A stretch of 64,000 nt of DNA, taken from assembly GCA_003526845.1 (NCBI GenBank), contig DPVM01000011.1, positions 1 to 64,000 of the forward strand, in the 5' to 3' direction. Source of the DNA: Oscillospiraceae bacterium (GTDB taxonomy: Bacteria > Bacillota > Clostridia > Oscillospirales > Acutalibacteraceae). How positions within the stretch are numbered: position 1 is the first letter of the stretch; the number at the start of each line of letters is the position of its first letter. Both the position numbers and the translations under genes were made by a program. Shown here in pieces: positions 33,334-42,124 of this stretch. The notes beneath the pieces were generated by a model that saw only the letters and a program-made list of their open reading frames with translations, did not search any database and had not been told where the DNA came from.

Positions 33334-33661
33334 AATAATTGACGGCGATTATGTCAAATCAAACGGTGCCGCAAGATTGCAAACGGTTGATTACATCGAT
33401 GAGGTGCTTCAAAATGCCAAAATCATTTTGACTGCACGCCGCGGCAAATTTTATCCGAACAAGGACTTCGGCAGTTTGATTTCGACAATCAACGCACAGC
33501 CGACAGCCGAGTATGCACTTTGCTATGCAAGGCAGGCACTCGGCGCCCTTGACGGCGTTTGCGTGAAAGCGGCAACGGTCGGAGAAAACGAGATTACATT
33601 TACAATCGCCGTTAACGGAACAGAAGGGCAGGTGGGTGTCGATTTTGAAAATAACATATGA
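33323..33661 (+). CDS. Baseplate wedge protein, gp25/XkdS-like
   Basis: 112 residues. The segment ILTARRGKFYPNKDFGSLIS matches the conserved core of gp25/gpW-type wedge proteins (Arg-Gly-xx-Pxx-xGS). It overlaps the spike gene by 11 nt and the J gene by 26 nt, showing tight coupling. Confidence 0.82.
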   Translation: MTNKIIDGDYVKSNGAARLQTVDYIDEVLQNAKIILTARRGKFYPNKDFGSLISTINAQPTAEYALCYARQALGALDGVCVKAATVGENEITFTIAVNGTEGQVGVDFENNI

Positions 33662-34709
33662 TGAAATACTTAATAATATGAAAAACGCATTTTTTGAGAA
33701 AAGCGGAGAAAATGTTGACTTGATGAGCGACCTTGGTGCAAGGTTTCAGGCTGTCGCGTCGGAGCTTTATTCGCTTTCGTGCTACGGCGACTATATTCTT
33801 CGCCAATCGTTTCCGCAAACGGCAAACGGCACGGAGCTTGACTATCATGCCGCTCTTCGTGACATTACGCGCAAGTCTGCGTCAAAATCAAGCGGAGAGC
33901 TGACATTTTATGTTGATGAGCCGATAGAAACGGAACTTACGGTTCCCAAAGGAACTGTTTGTTCCGTAAAGGACAGTCCGTATATTCAGTTTGAAACAAG
34001 CGGTGAGGCTGTTATTTCGGCCGGCGATACGGAAATAAGCGTTTCGGCAAGTGCAATTGCCGCAGGTGCGCAGTATAACGCAAAAGCGCAAACAATCACC
34101 GTTATGGTCGATTGCCCAAAGGGTATTTCCGGCGTTAGAAATGATGAGGCATTTATCGGCGGCACGGATGACGAAACGGACGAGTCACTGCGCAGACGAA
34201 TTTTGAGCGCATACTCCGTTGCTCCGACAGGTGTCAACGAAAGTGCTTTTGAGCAGGCTATAACAAGGATTGACGATGTTGTCGACTGCAAATTTATGCG
34301 CAGTAATGCTCTTTACACAATCTATTTGCGCACCAAATCCGGTACACTCCCGATTTCGCTTTCAAACAAGGTTTCAAATGCCGCCCAAATCATAACTATG
34401 GCAGGGTGTTATTCGACAACAAAGCTTGCAAGCGAACTTCCAACTGATTTGTGCGTTTATATCAACAAATCGGCTTTCGAGAATGAAAAGCTCAAATCTG
34501 CTCTGGTAGAGGAGATTAAGCGGTATTTTGACCGCCTTAAAATCGGTGAGTCGCTCAATTTGAATAAGCTGATTTATTCGCTTATGCGTGACGAGTCACT
34601 GACATATTGCAATATTACCGATAAAAACGGCAAGGGCGGTTCTGTGTGGTGTTATGACACATCGTATTTGACACCCGGAGAAATTAAGGTGGCGGCATAT
34701 GACGAGTGA
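33636..34709 (+). CDS. Baseplate J-like protein (XkdT-like)
   Basis: 357 residues. The baseplate J signature is clear: TELTVPKGTVCS, YNAKAQTITVM...ISGVRNDEAFIGGTDDETDESLRRRILSAY (seen in parts) and ALVEEIKRYFDRLKIGESLNLNKL near the end. It forms the baseplate wedge ring in contractile tails. GTG start within the upstream gene. The length matches PBSX XkdT. Confidence 0.88.
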   Translation: MSILKITYDEILNNMKNAFFEKSGENVDLMSDLGARFQAVASELYSLSCYGDYILRQSFPQTANGTELDYHAALRDITRKSASKSSGELTFYVDEPIETELTVPKGTVCSVKDSPYIQFETSGEAVISAGDTEISVSASAIAAGAQYNAKAQTITVMVDCPKGISGVRNDEAFIGGTDDETDESLRRRILSAYSVAPTGVNESAFEQAITRIDDVVDCKFMRSNALYTIYLRTKSGTLPISLSNKVSNAAQIITMAGCYSTTKLASELPTDLCVYINKSAFENEKLKSALVEEIKRYFDRLKIGESLNLNKLIYSLMRDESLTYCNITDKNGKGGSVWCYDTSYLTPGEIKVAAYDE

Positions 34710-35259
34710 GTATGAAAGAATGAAAGGACTGCTCGAGGGCCTTGGGCTTTCGTTCAAAGAAAACGGTATTACGAATGCAGAAATTTATGCGTATGCAATG
34801 GGCATTGAAACAGTCAAAAACCGCCTTAAAAATGCCTACGATTCTGTTTTTATCAATACAAAGGGCAATTATAATATGCAAGGTTATATTGATTTGCTTG
34901 ATATTGACACCGAAAGATACGGCGACGAGCTTATAAAACAGCAGATTATTGAGCGACTTTCAATGCCGTTTTGCGATTACAGGGCAGACGATTTTAAGCG
35001 TGCATTTTCGCGCGTCGGCTCGGGCAAATGCACTGTAAGCAACAAGCAAACTGTGTTTTCGGGTGTTAAGCAAAAGGATTTGCACCGCCTCGGTCTTTTT
35101 ATCAAAAGCTATATTTTGATGTGCACCGATGCTTTGTTTGACGGCGACGGAATGAATTTTGATTCGTGGGACAAGTGGAGTCAAACTTTTGACACATATG
35201 ATAATTTCGGCTTGCCGTGCAGTGTACTTGAAACTTTAAGGAGTGATATTATTGAGTAG
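34699..35259 (+). CDS. Baseplate/tail protein XkdU-like (DUF2313)
   Basis: 186 residues, similar in size and position to PBSX XkdU (gpI-like). Features: an N-terminal helix, a mid-region YGDELIKQQIIERL and a strand-rich end. It links the wedge (J) to fibres in contractile tails. It overlaps J by 11 nt. Confidence 0.75.
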   Translation: MTSEYERMKGLLEGLGLSFKENGITNAEIYAYAMGIETVKNRLKNAYDSVFINTKGNYNMQGYIDLLDIDTERYGDELIKQQIIERLSMPFCDYRADDFKRAFSRVGSGKCTVSNKQTVFSGVKQKDLHRLGLFIKSYILMCTDALFDGDGMNFDSWDKWSQTFDTYDNFGLPCSVLETLRSDIIE

Positions 35260-35728
35260 TTCAGCAAAAACTGAAAAAATGGGGCTTAATCAGTGGCAAG
35301 GCACCGATGTCCCCAAGCGAAACGATTTTAATACAGACAATCAAAAAATTGAGGATTTTGTGACAACGCATACAGAAAATACTGTTTTGCACACAACACA
35401 AGCCGAAAAAAATGTTTGGAACAATGTTTATTCAATCCAAACCTTTTTCGGCAACAATGCAAATTCAAGAGTCATAACATGTACGGCTGATTTTACGCCG
35501 CGTGTTGCAATTGTTTTTGCGCACGGATACACGCCGCAGGTTGTTGATATTGCAAACGAGTCTGACTATAACTATTTCGGCATTGCCACAAACAGCGGCT
35601 CAATGTTCGGAGTTTCGCTTTCAGGCAAAAATCTTACCGTGAATCAATCGACCACGGCACTTTCCAATGTCGAATACAGAAACTTAAACCTCAAGGGCGT
35701 TATGTATGTTTGCATATTTTTCAGATAA
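35252..35728 (+). CDS. Short tail-fibre-like protein
   Basis: 158 residues. The N-terminal TEKMGLNQWQGTDVPKRNDF is the common attachment motif of phage fibre proteins (Leu-Asn-xW...D.xxRxDFN). A short strand-rich C-terminal domain follows. No collagen-like or long repeat region and no assembly chaperone gene follow. TTG start at 35252 with AAGGAG upstream. It is the last gene of the element. Confidence 0.72.
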   Translation: MSSSAKTEKMGLNQWQGTDVPKRNDFNTDNQKIEDFVTTHTENTVLHTTQAEKNVWNNVYSIQTFFGNNANSRVITCTADFTPRVAIVFAHGYTPQVVDIANESDYNYFGIATNSGSMFGVSLSGKNLTVNQSTTALSNVEYRNLNLKGVMYVCIFFR

Positions 35729-35846
35729 TATTTATATCAAATAGACAGTTTGTTTAAAAATGATTTATATTTTTCTAATATAATGTTGCATTTGACATAT
35801 ATTTAATGTAAAATAAAACTATTAATGTTTTAGGAGGTTCCGTTAA

Positions 35847-37187
35847 ATGAAAGACGAAACAAAAAGATACGGTGACGAAGCGTATGAAATCGTTAATTAT
35901 GCGGCGAAAACGGTAGGCTCAAGGCTTCCGGGTTCTGACGGTGAAAAAAAATACGCTGACTACATGGGTGAAAAACTCCGCGAAATCGGTATCGAGCCGA
36001 AGCAGGAAGAGTTTTTCGTTTCTCCGCGTTCATCAATCGGCGGCTTGTCATATGCAGGCTGTGTAGGTGTTATTTTGAGCGGCCTTACATACATTGCTCT
36101 TCAAATCACATCTCTTTGGATTGGCATGGCGCTTGCATCTGTTTGCGCAGTTATTTGGCTTGTTTTCAGTTGCTTCTTCTACAAAACATGGTTTGATATG
36201 TTCTTCCACAGAGAAATTTCTCAAAACACATACGGCGAGCTTGTTCCCGAGGACGGAAAATATGATTACACAATTATTCTCTCCGGTCATACAGACACAA
36301 GCTGGACATGGCGCCACTCCGAGCATGCACACAAATATAAGGACGACAATCCTGCAATGGGTTTGATTGCAACCTATGCAAAAGTTGGCTTCGGTGCAAT
36401 ATGTTTCTTCTTTATGTGCTTAGTTTCAATCTTTATGGCTGTTGTTTATACCGGCGATCTTTGCCACGCAACATGGGCGCAAAACATCATTGATTCAACA
36501 GCTTTCAACAATTTCAGAATTGTAATGCATTTTGTTCCGATTTTAACTGCTATCGGCTCAATGTTTGTTGTTATGTGGGGCGACCCGAATGAGAGAAACG
36601 CATCAAGAGGTGCTATGGATAACGCAACAGGCTGTGCACTCAGCTATGAGGTTATCAAATACTTTAAAGAGCATCCTGACAAGCTCCCAAAGGGCTGCCG
36701 TATTGTAGACCTCAATGTCGGCTCCGAGGAAGCAGGCTTACGCGGCTCAATGGCATTTGCGGATGCTCATAAACACGATGACCTCACAAAAAACGCTTGG
36801 AATATCAATATCGACTCTGTTGCCGACGAAGAATATTTCGAGGTTGTTATCAAGGACGATTGGCAAGGCTGTCGCTTTGATACCGATATGGAAAAAATGT
36901 TTAAAGACACATTTAAGGAAATGGGTATCGAAAGTAAGACAAACGGTTGTATCCACAACCCGGTCGGCGGCTGTGACTCAACACCTATGACAAAGGCAGG
37001 CATCAAATCGGTTACATTTGCCGCTCAAAACCCAATGCTTACATATTATTATCACACATGGCACGATATGCCGGAGCGTTTCAGCGCAGAAACAGTAGGT
37101 CAGGGCTTTGATGTAGTTCTCAGTGTAATTGATAAGATTGCCGCTTTCCAGGAGGAAAAGGGCTTTAACGGACCTCAAAAGAAGTAA
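35847..37187 (+). CDS. M28-family zinc peptidase with internal membrane segments
   Basis: 446 residues. M28 aminopeptidases use two zinc ions. Likely ligands: SGHTDTSW (His), MDNATG (Asp), GSEEAGLRG (Glu-Glu), INIDSVAD (Asp) and the C-terminal HTWHD (His). Two hydrophobic stretches (about 75-110 and 175-205) and another near 235-255 interrupt the N-terminal half, so the peptidase is probably membrane-embedded, unlike classic secreted M28 enzymes. AGGAGG lies 10 nt before the ATG. A separate transcript between the phage element and the radical SAM gene. Confidence 0.85.
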   Translation: MKDETKRYGDEAYEIVNYAAKTVGSRLPGSDGEKKYADYMGEKLREIGIEPKQEEFFVSPRSSIGGLSYAGCVGVILSGLTYIALQITSLWIGMALASVCAVIWLVFSCFFYKTWFDMFFHREISQNTYGELVPEDGKYDYTIILSGHTDTSWTWRHSEHAHKYKDDNPAMGLIATYAKVGFGAICFFFMCLVSIFMAVVYTGDLCHATWAQNIIDSTAFNNFRIVMHFVPILTAIGSMFVVMWGDPNERNASRGAMDNATGCALSYEVIKYFKEHPDKLPKGCRIVDLNVGSEEAGLRGSMAFADAHKHDDLTKNAWNINIDSVADEEYFEVVIKDDWQGCRFDTDMEKMFKDTFKEMGIESKTNGCIHNPVGGCDSTPMTKAGIKSVTFAAQNPMLTYYYHTWHDMPERFSAETVGQGFDVVLSVIDKIAAFQEEKGFNGPQKK

Positions 37188-37217
37188 TTTAATCACATTA
37201 CAATTACATAAAAAACG

Positions 37218-37250
37218 GCTCCCGTTCATTGATTTGAACGGGAGCTTTTT
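37218..37250. terminator. Terminator between the convergent peptidase and radical SAM genes
   Basis: An 11-bp stem (37218-37228 with 37235-37245), a 6-nt loop and five T on the plus strand. The minus-strand side has A-rich sequence only partly suited to a second terminator. Confidence 0.88.
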
Positions 37251-37253
37251 GTA

Positions 37254-38672
37254 TTATTCGCTTTTTTGTGCAAATTCCGCCTTGCCCTCGGGGGTGTCGC
37301 GATAGTATTGCGTGAATGGGTGAAAACGTTCCTTTTCCTCCCAAATGCGTTTTGCTGTCGGTGCCCATAATGCCGCATATTCATCGCATTTTGAACACAG
37401 TGTTTCAGCCGACTCCGGTGCGGTTAGATTTGTCGATTTTGCACCTGTTTTTTTAATAATATTTCTCAAAGCCTGCGGATTTTCAAGCATAGGGCAGGGA
37501 CGCAACATATTGTCGTTAAACGGCTGACCCTTGTAATACTGCTTAAACAGCGGCGAGCGCAAGCATTCAAGCACGGACTTTTCGCGAATGTTGGCATCGC
37601 TGTAATGAATAAATACGCACGGCTCGGCATCACCCTCACTGTTGATGTGAAAATAATTTCTGCCGCCTGCTATACATCCGCCGACAAATTCGCCGTCATT
37701 TTGAAAATCAACCGTGAAAATCGGCTTGCCGTGATTTTTGTTGCGCTTATCTCGGATTGCCCTGTAAACATATTCGCGTTGCTCGGGAGTGAGTAAAAGC
37801 GATGTGTCGGCATCCGAGCCGATTGGCATATAGTGAAAATACCATGCAAATTTTGCGCCGTTTTCAATCTCCATATTATAAAACTCGTCGGAGGTGACAG
37901 CTTTGTAGTTTGCACTTGTGTAGCAAACTGAAGTGCCGAAAAGGCATTTGTGTTTTTTAAGAAGCCTCATAGCCTCGACAACCTTTTCGTAAACACCGTC
38001 GCCGCGGCGCATATCGGTTGTTTCGCGAGTGCCCTCGACCGAGAGTGCAAGTGCAAGATTGCCCGCTTTTTTCATATCTTCGCAAAACTGCTCGTCAACA
38101 AGCGTGCCGTTTGTAAAAGCAAGAAAAATGCAATCTCTGTTTTCGCCGACAAGCGTTAAAATATCTTTTTTTCTTACGAGCGGCTCTCCGCCTGTGAACA
38201 TAAAGAAATGCGTTCCGAGCGCTTTTGCCTCTGATACAACTTTTCTCATTTCATCAAGTGAGAGGTTTGATTTGTGACCGTATTCAGCCGCCCAGCAGCC
38301 CTTGCATTTGAGGTTGCAAGCCGATGTCGGGTCCATCAAAATTACCCACGGAATGTTGCAACCGAGTTTTTCTCTGTTTGAGCGCAGCGTAGATGTGCCG
38401 ATATATCCGGCGTCTATCGCAAAGGTGAGCGCAATGCTTTTGAATTGCTCACGGTCAATATCCTCAAGCCCGTTGAAAAGATAATCGTGCCAAATATTGC
38501 TTTTGTTTGTGATAATATCAATCGGAGCTGTAAATGTGCTTGCCGGAAAAATGTTTTTTGCAACAAGTTTTGCAAGTTTCACAAGCTTAAGCATATTAGC
38601 CTCGGGGTTTTTATACATATAGTCCACAAGCCTGTTTCCGAGTCTGTGGAGTGTGCTTGCCTTGAGTTTCAT
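37254..38672 (-). CDS. Radical SAM protein
   Basis: 472 residues. The CxxxCxxC cluster (CNLKCKGC; Cys119, Cys123, Cys126) binds a 4Fe-4S centre for S-adenosylmethionine cleavage. GGEP (FTGGEPL) is the SAM-binding motif. A C-terminal Cys-rich part (GGCIAGGRNYFHINSEGDAEPC ... CPMLENP ... LCSKC, in parts) suggests an additional SPASM-like cluster. The ~100-residue N-terminal helical extension is unusual. Function unknown; the family modifies peptides, proteins or lipids. It follows argS on the minus strand. Confidence 0.82.
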   Translation of the reverse strand: MKLKASTLHRLGNRLVDYMYKNPEANMLKLVKLAKLVAKNIFPASTFTAPIDIITNKSNIWHDYLFNGLEDIDREQFKSIALTFAIDAGYIGTSTLRSNREKLGCNIPWVILMDPTSACNLKCKGCWAAEYGHKSNLSLDEMRKVVSEAKALGTHFFMFTGGEPLVRKKDILTLVGENRDCIFLAFTNGTLVDEQFCEDMKKAGNLALALSVEGTRETTDMRRGDGVYEKVVEAMRLLKKHKCLFGTSVCYTSANYKAVTSDEFYNMEIENGAKFAWYFHYMPIGSDADTSLLLTPEQREYVYRAIRDKRNKNHGKPIFTVDFQNDGEFVGGCIAGGRNYFHINSEGDAEPCVFIHYSDANIREKSVLECLRSPLFKQYYKGQPFNDNMLRPCPMLENPQALRNIIKKTGAKSTNLTAPESAETLCSKCDEYAALWAPTAKRIWEEKERFHPFTQYYRDTPEGKAEFAQKSE

Positions 38673-38690
38673 AAGAAGCCTTTCCGCGTG

Positions 38691-40379
38691 TTACATTGAT
38701 TCCGGTGCGTCAATTTTGAGCATTGTCAAAATATTTTTGATTGTGCTTTTAACTGCCGTGCAAAGATAAAGTCTTGCGTTCATCAGCTTTTTGTCGTCAA
38801 CCATAACACGCTGTGCGTTGTAGAATTTGTGGAACAGTGTTGCAAGCTCAACAACATAGTGGGTGATTTTTGCTGGGTCATATCCCTTTGCAGCCGAAAT
38901 GATTTCGTCGGTAAGGTTTGCAAGGTGGGATATAAGTTCTCTCTCCTCGGATGAGTTGAGTGCATTAAGTTCCTCAACGCTCGGAATTGTCATTTCAAAA
39001 CCCTGTTCCTTTGCCTTGCTAAGAATTGAGCAAATTCTTGCGTGTGCATACTGAACATAGTATACAGGATTTTCACTGCTCTGTTTTGCCGCAAGTTCAA
39101 GGTCAAAATCGAAGTGAGAGTTCGGCTCTCTTAAATTGAAGAAAAATCTTGCCGCGTCAATCGGCACTTCATCAAGCAATGTGTTGAGCGTGATTGCCTT
39201 GCCCGAACGCTTTGAAAGTTTGATTGTTTCGCCGTCGCGTACAAGTCTTACCATCTGCATGATTACAATATCAAGTCTGTCTGCGTCAAGACCGAGCGCG
39301 GTCAAAGCCGCTTTCATTCTCGGAACATATCCGTGGTGGTCTGCGCCCAAAACATCAATAGCCTTGTCATATCCTCTTGTTACAAGCTTGTTGTAGTGAT
39401 ATGCAATGTCGGGCACAATGTATGTCGGCAAACCGTTTGCGCGCACAAGTACAATGTCCTTGTCGTTGCCGAATTCGCTTGCCTTGAACCAAAGCGCACC
39501 GTCCTGCTCGTATGTTACGCCCTTTTCTTTGAGCGTGTTGATAACCTTTTGAACGGAGCCGTCGTTGTGGAGCGATGATTCTCTGAACCACTTATCATAA
39601 ACGATTCTGTATTTCTTTAAATCTCTTTCAAGTCCGTCGATGTTTTTCGGCAACGCATAGCCTACAAGCGCGTCTCTTCGCTCCTTGCTTTCGGTGTCTG
39701 CATATTTGTCGCCGTTGATTTTGTAAAATGCCTTTGCGTGCTCGGTAATGTCTGCACCGTGGTATGCGTCCTCAGGCATTTCGATTTCTTTGCCGCAAAG
39801 CTGAAGGTATCTCACCTCAAGCGAGGTCGCAAATTTTTCGATTTGGTTGCCTGCGTCGTTGATATAAAATTCTCTTTGAACATAATATCCTGCCGCATCA
39901 AGAACGGATGCAAGGCAGTCTCCTATTGCGCCGCCCCTTGCGTTGCCTATGTGCATAGGTCCCGTCGGGTTTGCCGATACAAACTCAACAAGCATTTTTT
40001 TGCCGTTGCCGTAGTCGGACCTGCCGTAGTTTTCACCTTGTTCAACGGCGTCTAAAACGATTCTTGAATAATAATCGTCCGAAAGATAAAAATTGATAAA
40101 TCCCGGACCTGCAATTTCGGCTCTGTCGATAAGTGTGCCGTCAAGGTCGAGCGAATTAACTATTGATTCGGCAATCATTTTCGGCGCTTTGTGATAGCAT
40201 CTTGCGCCTGCCATTGCAATGTTTGTTGAAAAGTCGCCGTTTTTCTTGTCCGACGGCTTTTCAATTATGAATGACGGCATATCGCTCTCGGGAAGTTCTC
40301 CCTTTGCCGTTGCGCTTTTAACGGCGGCAATGATTATTTCATTTAATTTATCCTGTGTTTCTTTTACTAATTTTGACAT
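38691..40379 (-). CDS. argS: Arginyl-tRNA synthetase
   Basis: 562 residues, class I. The HIGH-type motif reads HIGNARGGAIGD within VSANPTGPMHIGNARG, and the KMSKS-type motif reads IKLSKRSGKAITL. An N-terminal Add1 domain (~1-100) and a C-terminal DALR anticodon-binding domain are present. It overlaps the DUF1934 gene by 13 nt, the ywiB-argS arrangement of Bacillus. GGAG lies upstream of the ATG. Confidence 0.97.
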   Translation of the reverse strand: MSKLVKETQDKLNEIIIAAVKSATAKGELPESDMPSFIIEKPSDKKNGDFSTNIAMAGARCYHKAPKMIAESIVNSLDLDGTLIDRAEIAGPGFINFYLSDDYYSRIVLDAVEQGENYGRSDYGNGKKMLVEFVSANPTGPMHIGNARGGAIGDCLASVLDAAGYYVQREFYINDAGNQIEKFATSLEVRYLQLCGKEIEMPEDAYHGADITEHAKAFYKINGDKYADTESKERRDALVGYALPKNIDGLERDLKKYRIVYDKWFRESSLHNDGSVQKVINTLKEKGVTYEQDGALWFKASEFGNDKDIVLVRANGLPTYIVPDIAYHYNKLVTRGYDKAIDVLGADHHGYVPRMKAALTALGLDADRLDIVIMQMVRLVRDGETIKLSKRSGKAITLNTLLDEVPIDAARFFFNLREPNSHFDFDLELAAKQSSENPVYYVQYAHARICSILSKAKEQGFEMTIPSVEELNALNSSEERELISHLANLTDEIISAAKGYDPAKITHYVVELATLFHKFYNAQRVMVDDKKLMNARLYLCTAVKSTIKNILTMLKIDAPESM

Positions 40380-40828
40380 TGCTGTTTCTCCTGCTTTTTC
40401 TTTTGGTGCTTAAGCTTTACTCTAACCTCGTTTTGTGATGTTAGCGCACCGTTTACATCTATATCGTAGCAAAAGCGAAATTCGCCTTCGTGGCCGTCAT
40501 AATCGGTTTCAATACTTCTGCCGTAAACGCCCATGAGCAAATCGCCGTATTCCGTGCCGTATTTACAAAGGTTTCGCTTTGCTCTTTCAATAATAAGGCA
40601 CGAGCTGTAAGGGCCGGAACGCAACATTTCAACATTCTTTTCGTCCTTTGAAATGCTCAGTTTTGCCGAAATCGGCTTGTGCGGCGGCTCTTGCTGCTCT
40701 TTGTATCTTATGATGTATGTATCGTCGGTTTCCTCGAGTGTGCCGATTGTTGTCAGCTCAATGCTGTCGTCATGGTCGGGTCCGTATATTTGTTTGCCCG
40801 TTATTTTAATAAGTGCTTTTTTAGCCAT
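40367..40828 (-). CDS. DUF1934 (YwiB-like) protein
   Basis: 153 residues, beta-rich, of the DUF1934 family named from B. subtilis YwiB. The pattern ITIGTLEETDDTYIIRYKEQQ and EFRFCYDIDVNGALTSQNEVRVKLK (in parts) matches this lipocalin-like barrel. Function unknown; it is conserved next to argS in Firmicutes. The C-terminus is a Lys/Gln tail overlapping the argS start. Confidence 0.88.
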   Translation of the reverse strand: MAKKALIKITGKQIYGPDHDDSIELTTIGTLEETDDTYIIRYKEQQEPPHKPISAKLSISKDEKNVEMLRSGPYSSCLIIERAKRNLCKYGTEYGDLLMGVYGRSIETDYDGHEGEFRFCYDIDVNGALTSQNEVRVKLKHQKKKQEKQQCQN

Positions 40829-40842
40829 TTTTATACCTTCTG

Positions 40843-41907
40843 CTAAATAATTCCGCCGCGTTCAAACGCAAGGTCAATCCATCTGTCGATAAGCTCGGTG
40901 TATGAAACGCCGACAGCCTCAAAAAGTTTTGGATACATACTTATCGGTGTCTGACCCGGAATTGTGTTTATCTCGTTGAGTAAAACTCTCTCGTCGCCCT
41001 TGGTTACGAAAAAGTCGCATCGGCTCATTCCCTCGCAACCGAGTGCTTTGTATGCGTTGAGTGCCGCCGTGCGCACCTCGTCGCGCTTTTCCTTGCTTAT
41101 AAGCGCAGGAATGTGAAGTTCCGATTCGGGGTTATTGTATTTTGAATCAAAGTCATAAAATTCTGCCGCCGAAACTATTTGACCTACTTCTGCGGCAACA
41201 GGCTCGTCATTACCCAAAACAGCACACTCAACCTCGTATCCCTCGATAAACTCCTCAAGGATTACCTTCTTGTCTTCTTTAAGTGCCGTTTCAACGCCTG
41301 CCTTAAGTTCATCTTCGTTGTGAGCTTTGCTTATGCCGACCGATGAGCCTGCATTTGCCGGTTTGACGAAAATCGGGAATCCGAGCTTTTCAACTGCCGA
41401 TTTAATGCATTTTTCGGTATCTTTTCTGTATTCGTATTTTGTGAATGAACACCATTTTGCCTGGTCGATTCCGAATGCGTCGGCAACTGCATTTGTAACT
41501 GCCTTATCCATGCATGAGCCGGACGATGTTGCATCACAGCCGACAAACGGAATTTGCGCAAGCTGAAATAAGCCCTGAATTGTGCCGTCCTCGCCGTTCT
41601 TGCCGTGCAAAATCGGGAATGCGACATCAATTTTTATTTGTTCACCGTCTTCGGTTACTATTCCGTGAATTTTCGAGTCGGGGGATATGTATGCTTTTTT
41701 GAGTGATTTTGAATCAAGCCATTTGTCCTGCGGCAAAAGTGCAATGTCATCATTGAATAAATACCATTCTCCGACTTTTGTTATGCCGAGCATATAAATG
41801 TTGTATTTGCTTTTGTCTATATTTGACAAAACACCGTTTGCCGAAATACAGCTTATGTCGTGTTCGGATGATGCTCCGCCGAAAATTACCGCCAAATTTT
41901 TCTTCAT
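40843..41907 (-). CDS. ddl: D-alanine--D-alanine ligase
   Basis: 354 residues. Ddl joins two D-Ala for the peptidoglycan pentapeptide. The ATP-grasp fold signatures are visible: FGGASSEHDISC at the N-terminus, LHGKNGEDGTIQGLF, PANAGSSVGISKA, EFIEGYEVECAVLGN and a final NEINTIPG. First gene of the minus-strand ddl-DUF1934-argS-radical SAM operon. AAGGTG upstream. Confidence 0.95.
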   Translation of the reverse strand: MKKNLAVIFGGASSEHDISCISANGVLSNIDKSKYNIYMLGITKVGEWYLFNDDIALLPQDKWLDSKSLKKAYISPDSKIHGIVTEDGEQIKIDVAFPILHGKNGEDGTIQGLFQLAQIPFVGCDATSSGSCMDKAVTNAVADAFGIDQAKWCSFTKYEYRKDTEKCIKSAVEKLGFPIFVKPANAGSSVGISKAHNEDELKAGVETALKEDKKVILEEFIEGYEVECAVLGNDEPVAAEVGQIVSAAEFYDFDSKYNNPESELHIPALISKEKRDEVRTAALNAYKALGCEGMSRCDFFVTKGDERVLLNEINTIPGQTPISMYPKLFEAVGVSYTELIDRWIDLAFERGGII

Positions 41908-41947
41908 TATATATTCACCTTGGTTTTAGTTTAATATTTTGCATTAT

Positions 41948-41976
41948 ATTTTAGCATATTAATTTTTTAATATCAA
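41948..41976 (-). promoter_or_regulatory. Promoter of the ddl operon
   Basis: Minus strand: TTGATA (41976-41971), 17-nt spacer, TAAAAT (41953-41948), about 40 nt before the ddl start. The region is very AT-rich, so the match is less specific. Confidence 0.55.
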
Positions 41977-42042
41977 TATACAATTATAACTTATTTTATA
42001 TCTTTGCATTATCCATTTATATGTAAATTTCACATTCGTAAT

Positions 42043-42071
42043 TTGACCTGTCAACCGTAAAGTGGTATAAT
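42043..42071 (+). promoter_or_regulatory. Promoter of the secreted Fn3 protein
   Basis: TTGACC at 42043-42048, 17-nt spacer, TATAAT at 42066-42071, about 54 nt before the start. Confidence 0.75.
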
Positions 42072-42124
42072 ATCATTTAATTTTTGATGAATACAAAAGA
42101 CAATTCGTCTTTGGAGATAAATAT

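Larger units (their letters stand above)
25218..35728 (+). mobile_element. PBSX-type phage-particle operon lacking tail shaft, lysis and integration genes
   Basis: Eighteen co-directional, often overlapping genes in the order of the Bacillus PBSX xtm/xkd cluster: small terminase-like, large terminase, portal, protease/scaffold, decoration, capsid, three neck proteins, a 31-codon ORF, LysM protein, hub, spike, gp25-like, J-like, U-like, fibre. No recognisable sheath, tube, tail chaperone, tape measure, holin, endolysin, integrase or repressor is present. No gene shows a frameshift or internal stop, and base composition looks by eye like the flanks. I found no flanking direct repeats or tRNA. 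It is either a deletion derivative of a myophage or a domesticated particle. Confidence 0.88.

Noticed and set aside
35790..35820. TTGACA before the M28 peptidase as a promoter
   Set aside because: There is no acceptable -10 hexamer 16-18 nt downstream; the region is very AT-rich and matches are not specific.
25041..35846. Flanking attachment-site repeats of the phage element
   Set aside because: I compared the two gaps by eye and found no convincing direct repeat, and there is no tRNA gene at either end.
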